DNA of 64,000 nt from Zoroaster sp. YZ-2022 (GCA_029582265.1 CM055819.1:7004135-7068134), one strand, 5' to 3'; positions 31,701-46,700 are shown, numbered from the stretch's first letter. A program made the numbers and translations. Notes: generated by a model from the sequence alone, not told the origin.

Positions 31701-34700
31701 AACAAGGTTTTATCCTAATTAATATAAACGTGACGTACGGGACCAGAGAAAAATTAAGTGTAAAAAATAAAAGTTTGTGTGCAAAACGCTCTGAAAGTAC
31801 CAATAGTGTAAATGTCTCAACATCATGCATGCATACTATATACATCTGACTAACTTATGGCAAATTGTTGAAAAAATCTATCAAGTCCTTGTTGGGTGGT
31901 AACCAGAAACATTAAACTTCACACCGTGACGTACGGGACAGTGACGTACGGGACATTTTTTCCATGGTTAAAATACACCGATTTCAGTTATTTCTTTCAC
32001 AGTATATGATATCACATGATGATATTCATTAAGGAGAACACTTAATAATGATGGAAACTCAACAAATTTAAGATTGTTGGGCTAGTAATAGGTTGGTGGG
32101 GTGAGGAGAAAAGGGGAAGGGGTAGTTATGGAAGTGCTCAGTCTCGATCTGTCCAAGGCAAGTTCTGTGACACATGATGCTTACATAATGCTTACATACA
32201 TAATCTCACTTCCTCACAGTTACCAACAGAATATATGCTGAATGTTTTATTATAAAAATGAAAAGTTTTCTACAACTGTAAACTAACTTTAGTAGACCCT
32301 ATCAAGAGGTAGGTTCAATGTACACTTAGATTAATTGTGTAGTTCAGTATATAGATTGTGAACTTCAAGGTAATAATAGGTTATAATACCCTACTGGTAA
32401 GGTACAAAGCTGTATGCTATGTATTGTCAGTTGTAGGTCCATATTTTGAAGTGAACATGTGGACCTCATTCACAAACTGAGTTACATGTACTTCACTCTG
32501 AAGATTCTCTCAACAGTTTTAAAGTCGTCTTCTGTCAGTGTCATGGTTTCAGATCTCGAAAGTGATATAGGAGTAGGTGCTTCTTGCAGTTTGTAAAATG
32601 CGTCTTCAGAGCTGACTATATGAGTATCAAGCTGACTACTGTTGAAGATGTTCTTTCCGATCTCCTTTTGTTGAAGAAAGTTCAGCTGAACATCGCCAGA
32701 CTCATTTTTCAACTCTGTGGCAATTCCAACATACCAGTAGTTGAATTTTTCAAAATACACAGCATACCACTGGCCAATGTGAATTGAAATTTTGTGAACT
32801 TCTTGTGATGGGGGTTCCACATGTTGTGCCTGGTATCCTGAAGTATGGGGTTCCTCTTCATCGGGGGAATTCATAGGAGGTTGAAATAAGTCATGCTCTT
32901 TGAGAACTGCATCAGGGGAATAGGAAGTATTAACTGCTGCCCCGATAGTAGATGCACTAAGAGGACGTACAAAATGTGTTTTCAGTGTTTGGGGGAGCCC
33001 TTTGCATTCTTCCCAACGAACCTTGCATTCTTCTGTCAGTTTCTGAATGGACTCAGCTGAAACGAAAATGACCTTGATCTCTTTGCACAGCTGTGATGCC
33101 ACTTCAGCGAACCTCTCTGCTGTTGATACAACTGTTCTGTTGCGAAGGACAGACAACCAGACAACCCTCTTCACTGTTCCCCCAATGCCATCAACTGCAC
33201 CCTTTCCATGTGCGGTCTCGAAAAATGACCAATCCATGGTGCATCCGAAGTCATGCTCATGAAAAAGCATGTTGGCAAAGCAGTACTTATTTTTGAACTG
33301 ACTGGCAGCACCATCAGACCAGTAATGGACATGGGAAATGGTGAATGGTACATGCTTCCTCAGGTCTTCAAGAAGGACCTTGTTGAAGGCAATCACACCA
33401 TTCTTGTCATGGGTGAGTTCATCAGACACCAATGTATAGTTCAAATGTCTTAGTTCGTTATCAGCTTTGTAGTACACAACTACTGTGAATAATGTGCAGC
33501 TGTTTGTCGACCAGTAGGCAGTCTGGATTTCTCCCTGGTGCTTCAAGTTGTAGTTTTCTGAGAAATCCTCGTGGATGATGATTTCCCCTGGTGTGAGAGC
33601 ATTTTTCAGTCCCTTGAGTTCAGAATGTTGCTTCCAAACATTGTATACATGTCGACTGAAGGGGTTAAGTTGCTTGGTCACCTCATTCAATGCTGAAGCC
33701 AGATCTGAATTGACTTCTTCTTTGGAGATTTTTCCATCTACATACATTCACTGATGATACGTGAGCTGCGTGGAGAGGTTGTCCCCGATCTCTGCCACAA
33801 GTTTGTCCTTGAATTGATCAGGACCACATTCATCGCACTCTCTGTCGACACAACGTTCATCATCCATCGAACAAACAGTTAGTTTGACCATGTCATCGCC
33901 ATACAGTGGAATATCTTCAGCGAATGGTCTAATTCTCCTTGAAATCAGTTCGATGTTCTCATGGTACCGGCACAAGCATATGTCTTGGTCTTTCCCAGTA
34001 GTGGGCAGTACCCAGGGTGGACGGAATTCCTGGAATTTTGTCTTCCCGATTTTATTTGTGGGGAATTCTTCAGTGTATACTGCATATGCTTCGCGAGTGG
34101 TCATCAGCATTAACCTTTTCTGCTTTCTCATAGCCTCTCCATTGATTATGACACGCTTGTCATCTTTCTTCCCAGGCATGATTCGACTAACCTCATCTTG
34201 CTCATAGAAAACTTTGACATGGTCTTCAAGTTCTTGAGATATTTTGTCATTCCTAGACGTTCGTTCGAAGTACAACCTCTTTCTCATCGTATGTTGTCCA
34301 ACAACACTTTCCTGAAATTTCTGCCTACTTCCGGGTGTGAGTTGTTCTGTGTGCTGCACGACCATCTGCTGAAGTACAGTACTTCGCTTCTGCTTATCTG
34401 ACGGCAACCCTTTCATGGCCTTGTTGATAGCTTTACCCTTGCTCTGCTTGGATTTGAAACTCTTATGCTGTCGAAGATGTGGAGTTATATCTGCAGGGTT
34501 TTCTGTAGCTTCATTCAGAGTTTCTTGAGCCTTCTGTCTCTCTCTCCAGTCCCTCTTCCTATCCCTTTCATATTTCTTCAGCTGTTTCTTTTTGGTTTCT
34601 GTCATCTTTGCTTTAGATGATTTTCGGCTACTATTTACACGGTTTGCTTCAGCTTTCTTGAATTGTGTCAACTCTTCGACATTCATCTTTGCTTTTTTCC

Positions 34701-37700
34701 TTTCCCTACTCAATCGTTTTCGTTCTGCTGCAGACTTTGGCATGGTTATTCTGCAAAAAAAAAGGAATACAAACATTCCTAATAAGTACATAGGTTGCAA
34801 TTAACTCTCTCACCTAGAGGGGTCGCCACAGAGACCATCACCCATCACCCCCTCCCCTCTCCTCCCCCGCTTCCAAGAAACTTTCCCTAAGTGACATAAA
34901 TTGCTCTCTTTAATTCCAGGATATCCAAACATGTGATAATATTACTTCCCAGAAAACTGTGCCTCCCCCCCCCAATTATCCAACCTACCTACACTCCTAC
35001 TGTTGCAATATCATGACCATGGCAGCCACTAATAATCAATACTGATGAATTCCTATTTTCCTGTGCCATGAAGGCTGCCTTTCTGTTCATAGTCAACAGC
35101 CATTAGTGCTAAATATTTGCAATACTTTAGAAATCCAGTGCTGATACTTTTTTTGTCCCTCTACCTATAATGGAATGATCCCAACCACCCCACTTACAGT
35201 CACCCTGGCCTAATGCCCTAGATACCTGACACATGTGGTCACAAGGCCTGTATTACCTGCAATAGGGCCTAGCCTATGGTATGTACATTGCAACAGTATT
35301 GCTAGCTTAGCCAACTAGGCCAGTAAATTGGGCTAGTCCAAATTTTATCATCTTAGTTTTGCTCAAAAGCTAGGTATTTCTGAAGTTGAAATAACACATT
35401 CTGAACTCTAGATTATTGTTCACATTAATTCTTATAACATAATGAGAAAACTCAACATACCTGGTAGAGAAGTAGAGACAAACAGGCACTAAAAATTGTC
35501 TTGTTGAAAGTTGATAGTAAGATTCATGTGTGTGTTCATAGTACACAATGGTTAGTGATTATTACCAGGCAGGCATGGGTTCCAGCCAGACGGAATCTTC
35601 CATTAGAGGTACATGTACAGGGGGTCAACAACATAAAAACTGCTGGACACTAATACACAATGAATTGGTTAAAGGGGAGGTACCAACATGGTGAAATAAT
35701 TTGTGAGAGTGCTTATTCTTTGTGCCAACATTGTGTGCATGTCCCGTACGTCACAAAATGTCCCGTACGTCACATTCATTACCTAAGATTTTTAACGAGA
35801 ATGAGTAATAATGAAAATATTTTATAACTAGCCCTAGTTGGGGCTTTACATAAATTAGAACTTTCTATAATATCATTATCAAATGTTACTTCCATCTATG
35901 TTAAAATTAAAAATTTGCATGTCAATTTGTGACGTACGGGACATTTCTGTAAGTCAAAGAGCCTAATTTGCATAAGTAATTAGTAATCAAGCTGAGTTTT
36001 TTTTTCAAGTGCTGCTACTCATTGCTTCTTCAGTTCCTCACTATTTAGGATTTTTTTCCTGTAACAGTCTCAGCATGCATCTAATTTTCAAATGTCCCGT
36101 ACGTCACGGTTCAAAAGTAATTAAGTGGTCGTTGACCTTGGCATTCGTTAACAATACCATGTTCCAATTTTTAGTTTTAGGAATCATAAACTTCAATGTT
36201 TTAGCTTCCAAATGGCACCTGTTCCCCTAAATTTGGATAAAGATTAGATTTTGAGACCAGAGGGGACCTTAGCTTGGACCTGCCCTCAAATCCGCATCGC
36301 GCTTCACACAAAACAGCTGGCGAACAGCTGGCACATGCTCTGATTTTGATAAGCCATGTCTTTACCATCCATTAATACATCCCACATGATGACATTTTGC
36401 CCAATCAGATCGTCTAAATTGTCTTTGGTATTTATGTATCCATATATCCATCAGAACTTTTCATTTGTAACTTGTAAGAGTTATTCTTTGATAAATAGAA
36501 CCAAGGGACCATACACTCACAGAGACTCCAGAAGTGCTGGAATGAAAGCTGCTCCGTTCTTGCTGACTCTTGGAATCATTAGATCCATTTCGATTCTCAT
36601 CAACACCGACACTTTCATACTGCGTATTAAAGTAATGAAAACATGTTTAAGGCATTTTTTTGTTTTCTTTTTTTTTGCTATGAAACAATGTCCAATTGCA
36701 GTGAAAAAATTGCTGGATCGACTGAAATTCTGCCGCGCAGTGTTTTAAACGACTTCTTCACATAGGGGTAGGAACATTTGCCCGATTTGTGAGGCCTCAC
36801 TTAGCCACCATACTTTGTGTATTGGAAATTTGGTCTGGTTCCAATAACCACGTATATATACTACTCTAAACAATTTAGGGAACACCGGAATAATCTCAGT
36901 TAAAGCAAGATCGTTTATTTCAGATAAACACAATGTTTCACAGAATTGATGAGAAACAACTTCACAATGAAACAGATGATATAGGATGCATGTAGTGATT
37001 ACACATTTCATGACATGACTACTGAAAGAGAGAGGGGGTTGCAAATGAAAATCCCGGTTCATGGAACATTTCAAACCTATTTGATGTTAAATATCCGGTG
37101 TTCCCTAAAATTGTTTTGAGTAGTATATGTATCACATATTTTACCAGTTGGCAAAAAAAAAATTATACACATTCAAACCAAGGACTTTTAACAAAAGGGA
37201 TAACGGGTACTTGGTTGCTATTACAATGGAGAACAATAGGTTTTTGGTTGTTGGAACAATAGAGGGAACAATAGAGGAGAACAATAGGTTTTGGTTGTTG
37301 GAACAATAGAGGGAACAATAGAGGAGAACAACAGAGGAGAACAATAGGAGGTCCACGTTTGCAGGTGTTTACACACGTGTCTCTAGTGTGTGTTTGTGTA
37401 AGCATTCAAACCGCGGACCTATAACAAAAGGGACAATACGTCCCCGGTTGCTATCACAACGGAGAACAATAGGGTCCCCATTTGCCAGGACAAAGAAATA
37501 GGACAAAGGAAGTCCCCGATTGCAGGCAAAAAACAAGCTTGAGTGTCTGTTACATATGCTATGTGGACCTGAGAACACAAGATGTCCACACAGTGTAGGT
37601 TCTCGAGACGTTATGTGGACTTACCACACGTCCACACAACATTTTCACAAATTAGAAAATCTCAATTTTCTCAAAAAGAAAGCCTTTTAATAGTATATGT

Positions 37701-40700
37701 CGTTGATCCGTCACAAAATGGAGTAGATTATTCAAGGGAAAGACTGAGAAAAGAAAAAAATCGGCTCCAAAAAGAATCTTCAGTGCAAATGGCAATGGTT
37801 TTGAAGAATGCGTTTTTCTTGACTACACGAGAAGAAAAAAATGTCCACATAGGGTACATATAAACACAAATATGGGTGGGTTTGCGCTGCAAACCGTCCG
37901 AGGACATATAAGAAAGGGAACAATAGATCCTCGGACGGCGGTTCTTTGTTCGATCGTTGTCCTCAGAATACGTCCTGTAAAAAACCAATGGAGATTACTT
38001 CAAAAAGTCCAAACAACAGAGGAACAACAGAGGAACAACAGAGGAATGTACAATAGAGTGTCGTGGCCGAGCGGTCTAGCTTACCGGACTCAAGTTCTGG
38101 TGTAAGCAGCAGAATGTGGGTTCGAATCCCGGCCGTGACACTTGTGTCCTTGAGCAAGACACTTAACCATAATTGCTTCTCTCCACCCAGGGGTTAAATG
38201 GGTACCTGTGAGGGCAGAGTTGGTTGATTAGCCCTATATGCGCTGTAATGGCAGCAATTGAGCTGTATACTCCCCAGGGAGCTGAGATGGTTTCAGGAAT
38301 GATTTATGAGCCTTATGAGCAGGGGTAATGATATAATGCGCCTTGAGCACCACTTAGTTGGTGGATACGTGCGCTATATAAGTCCACACATTATTATTAT
38401 TATTATTATTAATAGAGCTCCTCAGACATCTTGAAATGTACTTACTTTCGCTACCTTTGTGGAGTCCTATAACAAAAGGGAAAGGCAAGAACAATTGGTC
38501 TCCACAGGGGAATTCTAAAGGACTCCGTGCTCCACAAGGAAATTTGTGTACAAACCCTATGAGACATTGTTAAGTACAAGGACAAAGGAAAGGACAATAG
38601 GTGTCTCCACAAGGATACATATTTGAGAATGGGTGTGTGTGTGTGTGTTGGGTGGGGGGGGGGGGGGGGGGGTGGGGGTGTGTGTTTCTATAATCGCTAC
38701 CTTGTGGAGTCCTATAACAATAGGCAAGAACAATTGGTCTCCACATGGTAATTCTAAAGGAAATTTGTGAGAAATGGTTAAGTACGGGGACAAAGGAAAG
38801 AACAATAGATGTCTCGATCCACAAGCATGCATATTTGAGAATGTGTGTGTGTGTGTACACAACTGACATCTTCTGTACAAGATATTTCAAACAGTTATCT
38901 GCAGATTTTATGAAATATTCTGAATGGGTACGGTTTGGCACAAAGACCAATTGATTAGATTTTGGTGAAGATGCGATTCCAGAAAGGTGTTTTTTTTTTT
39001 TTAAAAGAGCTATTTCTATCGTGAATTCACTTGATTCTATTATAGCCTAACCAGTCTGGGGGGGTCTCGTAATGAGTAATAGTACTACCCCCTATAGGGG
39101 TCTCATTTATTATGAGAAACCATGTGGCAGAGGTGCATGTATGCACCCTACCGAGTGACTGCTCTCGTAATTACTATCACAACATGCAACTGAGCTGCCC
39201 TTATTTCCCGTTTCCCAAGGTGATATTGGTGTTTCCTCTTTCATTTTCATGTTGTGTGTAACAGTGTACAGTATGCTCTCAATATCTGTGTGTTCTTTTC
39301 ATGAATAACCCTAAACCCTCAAGGCATTTTGGCTAGGAACCATCCCAAATCCTCTAGAATCCATCAACATGCAGTAAAAAGGTACCCCCGAATTGTTGGA
39401 CTTTGATGGAATAGTGGCAAATGCAAAGCATCCATGGCTTGGCTATACACAGTCCTGAATCCAAACAAAAAGCAGCCGGTGGAGTTTGATGGAATTGGTA
39501 CAGTGGCAAATGCAAAGCATCCATGACTGGGCTATACACAGTCCTGAATCCAACAAAAGCAGCCGGTGGAGTTTGATGGAATTGGTACAGTGGCAAATGC
39601 AAAGCATCCATGACTGGGCTATACACAGTCCTGAATCCAACAAAGCGCTGGGCTACACTGTGAAGTACTGAATCCAGCAAAATCACGGTATGGGTAGGCG
39701 TTTCCTGTGGCGGAGGTATGCACTCTACTGAGCGACTCTGATCGTCATTAAACTGTATCACGTCACAACATGTAACTGAGCTGCCCTTATTTCCTGTTTC
39801 CCAATGTCATTTTGAAGCTTCCTCTTTTATTTTCATTTTCGTGTGTAATAGTGTATATCTATATCTGTGTGCTCTTTTCATTAAACCCTCCTCCTACTGT
39901 TTGTCCATTTGAAACCATTCAAAATTTCCACTTTCAAAAATGGCCATTGGTTTTGTACACACATGGTGATACCATTTGAAAAGTGTTGGTAGCAAGCTTT
40001 ACTACCATTCAAATCCATTCAAATGATTTTTGAATGGTGGATACACTACACCTTGGTGTGTTTCCATAGCCGAATGGTTTCAAATGGTGAATGTACTACA
40101 CAGTGGCTTATAAATCATTCAAATGGCTTTGAATGGTGGATACACTACACCTTGGTGTGTTTCACAAAACGAATGGTTTCAAATGGTGCATCAACTTGTC
40201 TGAAAAAGGCACCAGAAGTAGGAGGGTTAAAAACCCTAAACCCACCAGGCATTTTGGCTAGAAACCATCCCAAATCGGCCAAAATCCATCAACATGCAGT
40301 AAACAGGACTTTGATGGAATTGGTACAGTGGCAAATGCAAAGTATCCATGACTGGGCTATACAGCACTGTCATGCATCCAACAAAGCGCTGGGCTCTACT
40401 GTGAAGTACTGAATCCATCAAAATCAGGGTATGCATAGGTGTTTCCACGCCAAGCTAGTTCCTAGAGAACTAGAACGCATTCTTAAACTAGACGCATGCG
40501 AACCATCTGTGGGGCGAACAATGGGCACGTTTGATAAATGCCAAGGTGCGCGTGTGCGAGATGCAGTTCTCTTACACGCCGAATAAGTCTCCCAGACTGC
40601 ACTGCTTCTTTTTGAGATCTTGCGCGTCAGTTTGTGGGGGGGAAAAAACGTCACGAATGGGCCAAATCCATTGTTCTTAGAGTGCTATGCCGTCGACTAG

Positions 40701-43700
40701 GTTTAGGACACGACTGGCACAGTTCATGTAGGTAATAGACTTCTGATAATGTGCATTAGTCTTTAATAAAAACTTTGTTCAGGGAAGATTGATGTTATTA
40801 AAATCTAACAAGAAAAAGCAATCACCTGCTGTGTGCTGCCAACTTCAGTGGATTGTAGACTCTGTAAATCTCCGTAAATTGTTTCCTGAAAACTGTGGAG
40901 TTGCTTCAGATGATGTTTGGATTCTATCTGCGCCAGATCTCTCTCATCATTTGCCTGAAATACACCAAGTAAAATAAGGGCAATTTCCATGGTTACTCAA
41001 GTTACATTTTTGAAGTTTTGGGCCCACTTTTAATGCCATAATATATATTTCACTCATCATATTTTTTTTCACATAAGTTACATTATACGCAAACCTTACT
41101 CAGCACAAAATAAGAATTTTTAAAATTTGTTATATGCATGATATACAAGACAAACAGCAACATTTTACACATGTCTGAAAAATGTAATGTGAGTGACCAG
41201 AATTTTCTTTTGGGGAAAGCAGATGTTTGTTATCTAGTTTTCATTACAAAAAGGTACAAAATAGACAGGAAAACTGTTTCATCTGGAAGTATTTTTTAAC
41301 CATCCCAAATCCTTCAAAATCCTGCAAGGGGCACTTGTTTTGTATAAAATTCAGCACTGCTGGAAACTGGTACTTTCACCTCTTCAATGACATTTATTTC
41401 AATGTTAACAACAATGTAACAGCAATGTATCTTACATGTATTATGCTGTACAAAAGTAATTTTTCGAATTATGAATAAGTCATGAATAAGTCATGAATTA
41501 TAAGTCATGAATAAGTCATGAATAAGTCATGAATAAGTCATGAATAAGTCATGAATAAGTCATGAATAAGTCATGAATAAGTCATGAATAAGTCATGAAT
41601 TATAAGTCATGAATTATAAGTCATGAATTATAAGTCATGAATTATAAGTCATGAATTATAAGTCATGAATAAGTCATGAATTATAAGTCATGAATAAGTC
41701 ATGAATAAGTCATGAATAAGTCATGAATAAGTCATGAATAAGTCATGAATCATAAGTCATGAATCATAAGTCATGAATCATAAGTCATGAATCATAAGTC
41801 ATGAATCATAAGTCATAAGTCATAAGTCATGAATCATAAGTCATAAGTCATAAGTCATGAATAAGTCATGAATAAATTATAAAAGGTTTGCTTACCCTCA
41901 ATCGTTCCTGCTTTACCCTGTTCAGCTCCTGCCAGGTGATGTTGTAGTGCTTCTTGAAAGTATCAGCCAACTTCTGAGCACTCTGCATTTTCTGTTTCAG
42001 CTCCACATTTTCCGATTTACACTTAAACGACAAATAGGAAATGAAATGGACAAATAAATCAACGGTGCTCATTGCAACAAATAAAACCCTCCTACTACAG
42101 CTGCACTTTAGTGGCAAGTAGCTATAGAGGTCAAAATCAGTCAACTGCCTGTTTTGACTGTTGACCCAAATGTGCACACAGGGGCTGGTTTTGACTGTCA
42201 TTTTGACCACCCTGAACAATACAAGACAATGCTTTTACCAGTCAAAAACGGTCAACTCGTTTTGACCTGTAAATGTACATACGACACGTAAGGTTTGACA
42301 GTGTCTGACTTTTAAGTGCACTAGATATACCTTTAAATCAATTATAGATATACCTTGGCAAGTATATCAACATTTTGACTGATTTTGACCCTTGCATTCA
42401 TAGAAGGAAAGGGAAAATATCGTCTCTGCTGAAAGCCTGCTCTGATTGTGACAATACTGTACGTCCCTTTTACATAAAATCTTTGAGGACTAACTTTGTT
42501 AAATTGTAATGGTCCTTCTTTTAGCTTAATTGCTCACAAAAACCTTTTACTTATGTGCAATTCCACGGTTACTCACGTTACATTTTTGAGGTACTGGGCC
42601 CACTCTTAATGCCATAATTTCCTTACTGATATTGCCTTATTGTAAGATTGGGCCAAATTCAAAAAAAAAAAGAAGGAGTTCCGACTATTTTTCAAAATTT
42701 AATAATACACACTGCATAAATACAGATACACTGTGTATTTATGTACATGTATATGTTCAGTCAGAAGTCTATTACCTACATGAAGTGTTCCAGCCTGCTG
42801 TAATCCATCCCATGGTATTGTACTCCAAATGCGCGCACGCAAAACGAGCATGGTTACGAGTTTTGCTACCCTGCCCGCGGCCTGCCGTCAAGCATCAACA
42901 GATACACTCCCAGGATCCTAGCCCCGCCAGTTTCCCGCCTGCACGCCTCAACGCACTAATCCTCCAGCATCCAGCCGTCGCGTGATCCTCCAGCAGCCTC
43001 CTTAAGCAGCAGCATTTCCCAGAGTCCGGCACTCTCCCGAGGACGATCAGAGCACACTGATCGAAACGTCGAGTTGTAACCTCCGGTTCTATTCAGAACA
43101 AATTACCACTCAATAGAGAATTTCACATGGTGTCACCACAATTAGTCTGACTAATAAATAGATACACACGAACCATCTGTGAGGCGAACAACGGGTGTGT
43201 TTGATAAACACTCTGGTGCGCACACGAGATACAGTTCTCTCACACGCTGGGTAAGTCTCCCAGACTGCACTGCCTCTTTTCGAGACCTTGTGGAACAAAA
43301 CGTCATGAATGGCCCAAATCCATTGTTCTTGGAGTGCTATGCTGTGGACAAGGTCAGTACACAAGTGGCACACTTCATGTAGGTAACAGACTACTGGTAC
43401 TGTGCCGTGGACTGGGTCAGTACACAAGTGGCACACTTCATGTAGGTAACAGACTTCTGGTACTGTGCCGTGGACTAGGTCAGTACACAAGTGGCACACT
43501 TCATGTAGGTAACAGACTTCTGGTACTGTGCCGTGGACTAGGTCAGTACACAAGTGACACACTTCATGTAGGTAACAGACTTCTGGTACTGTGACGTGGA
43601 CTAGGTCAGTACACAAGTGGCACACTTCATGTAGGTAACAGACTTCTGGTACTGTGCCGTGGACTAGGTCAGTACACAAGTGGCACACTTCATGTAGGTA

Positions 43701-46700
43701 ACAGACTTCTGGTACTGTGACGTGGACTAGGTCAGTACACGAGTGGCACACTTCATGTAGGTAACAGACTTCTGGTACTGTGCCGTGGACTAGGTCAGTA
43801 CACGAGTGACACACTTCATGTAGGTAACAGACTACTGGTACTGTGCCGTGGACTAGGTCAGTACACAAGTGGCACACTTCATGTAGGTAACAGACTACTG
43901 GTACTGTGCCGTGGACTAGGTCAGTACACAAGTGGCACACTTCATGTAGGTAACAGACTTCTGGTACTGTGACGTGGACTAGGTCAGTACACGAGTGACA
44001 CACTTCATGTAGGTAACAGACTTCTGGTACTGTGCCGTGGACTAGGTCAGTACACAAGTGGCACACTTCATGTAGGTAACAGACTTCTGGTACTGTGACG
44101 TGGACTAGGTCAGTACACAAGTGGCACACTTCATGTAGGTAACAGACTACTGGTACTGTGCCGTGGACTAGGTCAGTACACGAGTGACACACTTCATGTA
44201 GGTAACAGACTTCTGGTACTGTGCCGTGGACTAGGTCAGTACACAAGTGGCACACTTCATGTAGGTAACAGACTTCTGGTACTGTGCCGTGGACTAGGTC
44301 AGTACACAAGTGGCACACTTCATGTAGGTAACAGACTTCTGGTACTGTGCCGTGGACTAGGTCAGTACACGAGTGACACACTTCATGTAGGTAACAGACT
44401 TCTGGTATTGTGCCGTGGACTAGGTCAGTACACGAGTGACACACTTCATGTAGGTAACAGACTTCTGGTACTGTGCCGTGGACTAGGTCAGTACACAAGT
44501 GGCACACTTCATGTAGGTAACAGACTTCTGGTACTGTGCCGTGGACTAGGTCAGTACACGAGTGACACACTTCATGTAGGTAACAGACTTCGGGTACTGT
44601 GCCGTGGACTAGGTCAGTACACAAGTGGCACACTTCATGTAGGTAACAGACTTCTGGTATTGTGCCGTGGACTAGGTCAGTACACGAGTGACACACTTCA
44701 TGTAGGTAACAGACTTCTGGTACTGTGCCGTGGACTAGGTCAGTACACAAGTGGCACACTTCATGTAGGTAACAGACTTCTGGTACTGTGCCGTGGACTA
44801 GGTCAGTACACAAGTGGCACACTTCATGTAGGTAACAGACTTCTGGTACTGTGCCGTGGACTAGGTCAGTACACGAGTGACACACTTCATGTAGGTAACA
44901 GACTTCTGGTACTGTGCCGTGGACTAGGTCAGTACACAAGTGGCACACTTCATGTAGGTAACAGACTTCTGGTATTGTGCCGTGGACTAGGTCAGTACAC
45001 GAGTGGCACACTTCATGTAGGTAACAGACTTCTGGTACTGTGCCGTGGACTAGGTCAGTACACAAGTGGCACACTTCATGTAGGTAACAGACTTCTGTTA
45101 CATTTTAAGGTCACGACACATACAAGCTCCTATAGCCTTCATCTTACCTTTTCTAGGTCCGTGTCTTTACAATGTATGTCATTCCTTGATGCTAGGAGGG
45201 TGCTGGCCAATTCTTCACACTTTTTCTTGTAGCTTTCAAGTTCATCCCTATAAATGTTTAATTTGGCTTGGGTAAACTGGTCAACATGACAGTCCTCAGA
45301 AATTATCATGGAATTTCGTACATCCTTAAAAAGAAAAAAGAAAATATTAACAAGATCACTATAAAAGAAACTTTGTATCATATGTACACTGAGAACCTAA
45401 AAACCTAAAATCCTTTATTCCCAAAAATCAGGGCATTGTTTCAAAAGTGATCAAAAGTGATCAAATGTGATCAAAAGTGATCAAAAGTGATCAAATGTGA
45501 TCAAAAGTGATCAAAAGTGATATAAAAAAAAATTTAATTAAATTAAAAAATTAAAAAATTAAAAAAGCATATCACTGCACCGATTTTGAAGCTGACCTAT
45601 GAACAGAAACCAGAGACATTTTTTTCGGCCTAATCTTTATTTTACTGTAATGTGTTTTTTTTTAGGATTCTCCTTCGTTGCGTGTGTAGTTTGAGGCAAT
45701 TTTTTTACAGCCCTTCTCCCATGATAAATAAATCTATAAACTTTTGTGCCATGTTTGTTTTTAGAATTTTTTAAAATATGAGCAAAAATTGTCATTTGAA
45801 ACATTTGTCCTTAGCACCTCAGATAGTGGCCGTAGCGGCGTATATCCTAAACCATTTTCGAAATTTAAGTAATGCTGGGAGTTACCGGTTAGTTCGCTAA
45901 CCGTTTAACCAAACCTTTTACGGTCGGTTAACTGCCACACAAACTAGACAGTTGGCAAATGTGCATACATTTGCAATCAAAAAGCATCAATAAACTTCCC
46001 GCAATGATTATCTAATAACCAATGTGGCAAAAAAAGAAAGTCTAGAACAAAATGGGTGGCAAATTGTTCCAAAATTGGTTTCAGTTCGTCGGTTAGCAAA
46101 TTTCTAAGCATCAATAAATTTCTAAGCATCAATAACCAATGCGGCAAAAAAGAAAGTCTAGAACAAAATGGGCGGCAAATTCTTCCAAAATTGGTTTCGG
46201 TTCGTCGGTTAGCAAATTTCTAAGCATCAATAAATTTCTAAGCATCAATAACCAATGCGGCAAAAAAGAAAGTCTAGAACAAAATGGGCGGCAAATTCTT
46301 CCAAAATTGGTTTCGGTTCGTCGGTTAGCAAATTTCTAAGCATCAATAAATTTCTAAGCATCAATAAATTTCTAAGCATCAATAAATTTCTAAGCATCAA
46401 TAACCCAAAAAAATAACCAAAAAATGGGGCAGCAGATTCGTCAAAAATGTTTGATTTTTGTTTTTAAATATTGGTTTCGGTTAGCCGGTTAGCATATTTC
46501 AAATAGTTAGTGCAGTTAACCGGTTAACCTTCCCAGCACTAAGGGAGGAGGGCCAAAGTCGTGGTACAGCTGAGCTATGAGAAGCCCGGCCAGGCCCAGG
46601 CTACCTGGCCTCCTGAAATGTTTTTGGTGAGTCCTAATCCTGTAACAATACAGTACCTGCCAATCAACATAAGCTGGGCTTCTGGAGGGCCTAGGCCCAG

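Larger units (their letters stand above)
31562..36108 (-). mobile_element. DDE-like DNA transposon P1 with clustered 16-bp sites
   Basis: A transposase-like gene (32482-34743) is bracketed by two clusters of one 16-bp motif, TGTCCCGTACGTCACA or its inverse. Left: 31562, 31729, 31925 and 31940, all in one orientation. Right: 35740, 35759, 35928 and 36093, three of four inverted relative to the left. Each cluster spans about 370-400 bp. True ends lie at or just beyond the outermost sites; I could not find longer terminal repeats. It lies in CARD intron 9, 413 bp from exon 9, transcribed in the same direction as the host gene. Confidence 0.8.

Noticed and set aside
38057..38130. Possible tRNA gene
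   Set aside because: A and B boxes are present but no cloverleaf closes and the sequence continues into a SINE body with ATT tail; the same holds for the SINE-II heads.
43110..45074. 654-codon reading frame of 21-residue Cys/His repeats
   Set aside because: It is a 63-bp minisatellite whose length is a multiple of three. The opposite strand is equally open, it lies in a CARD intron, and other copies (6179, 48893, 49459, 49713) break frame freely.
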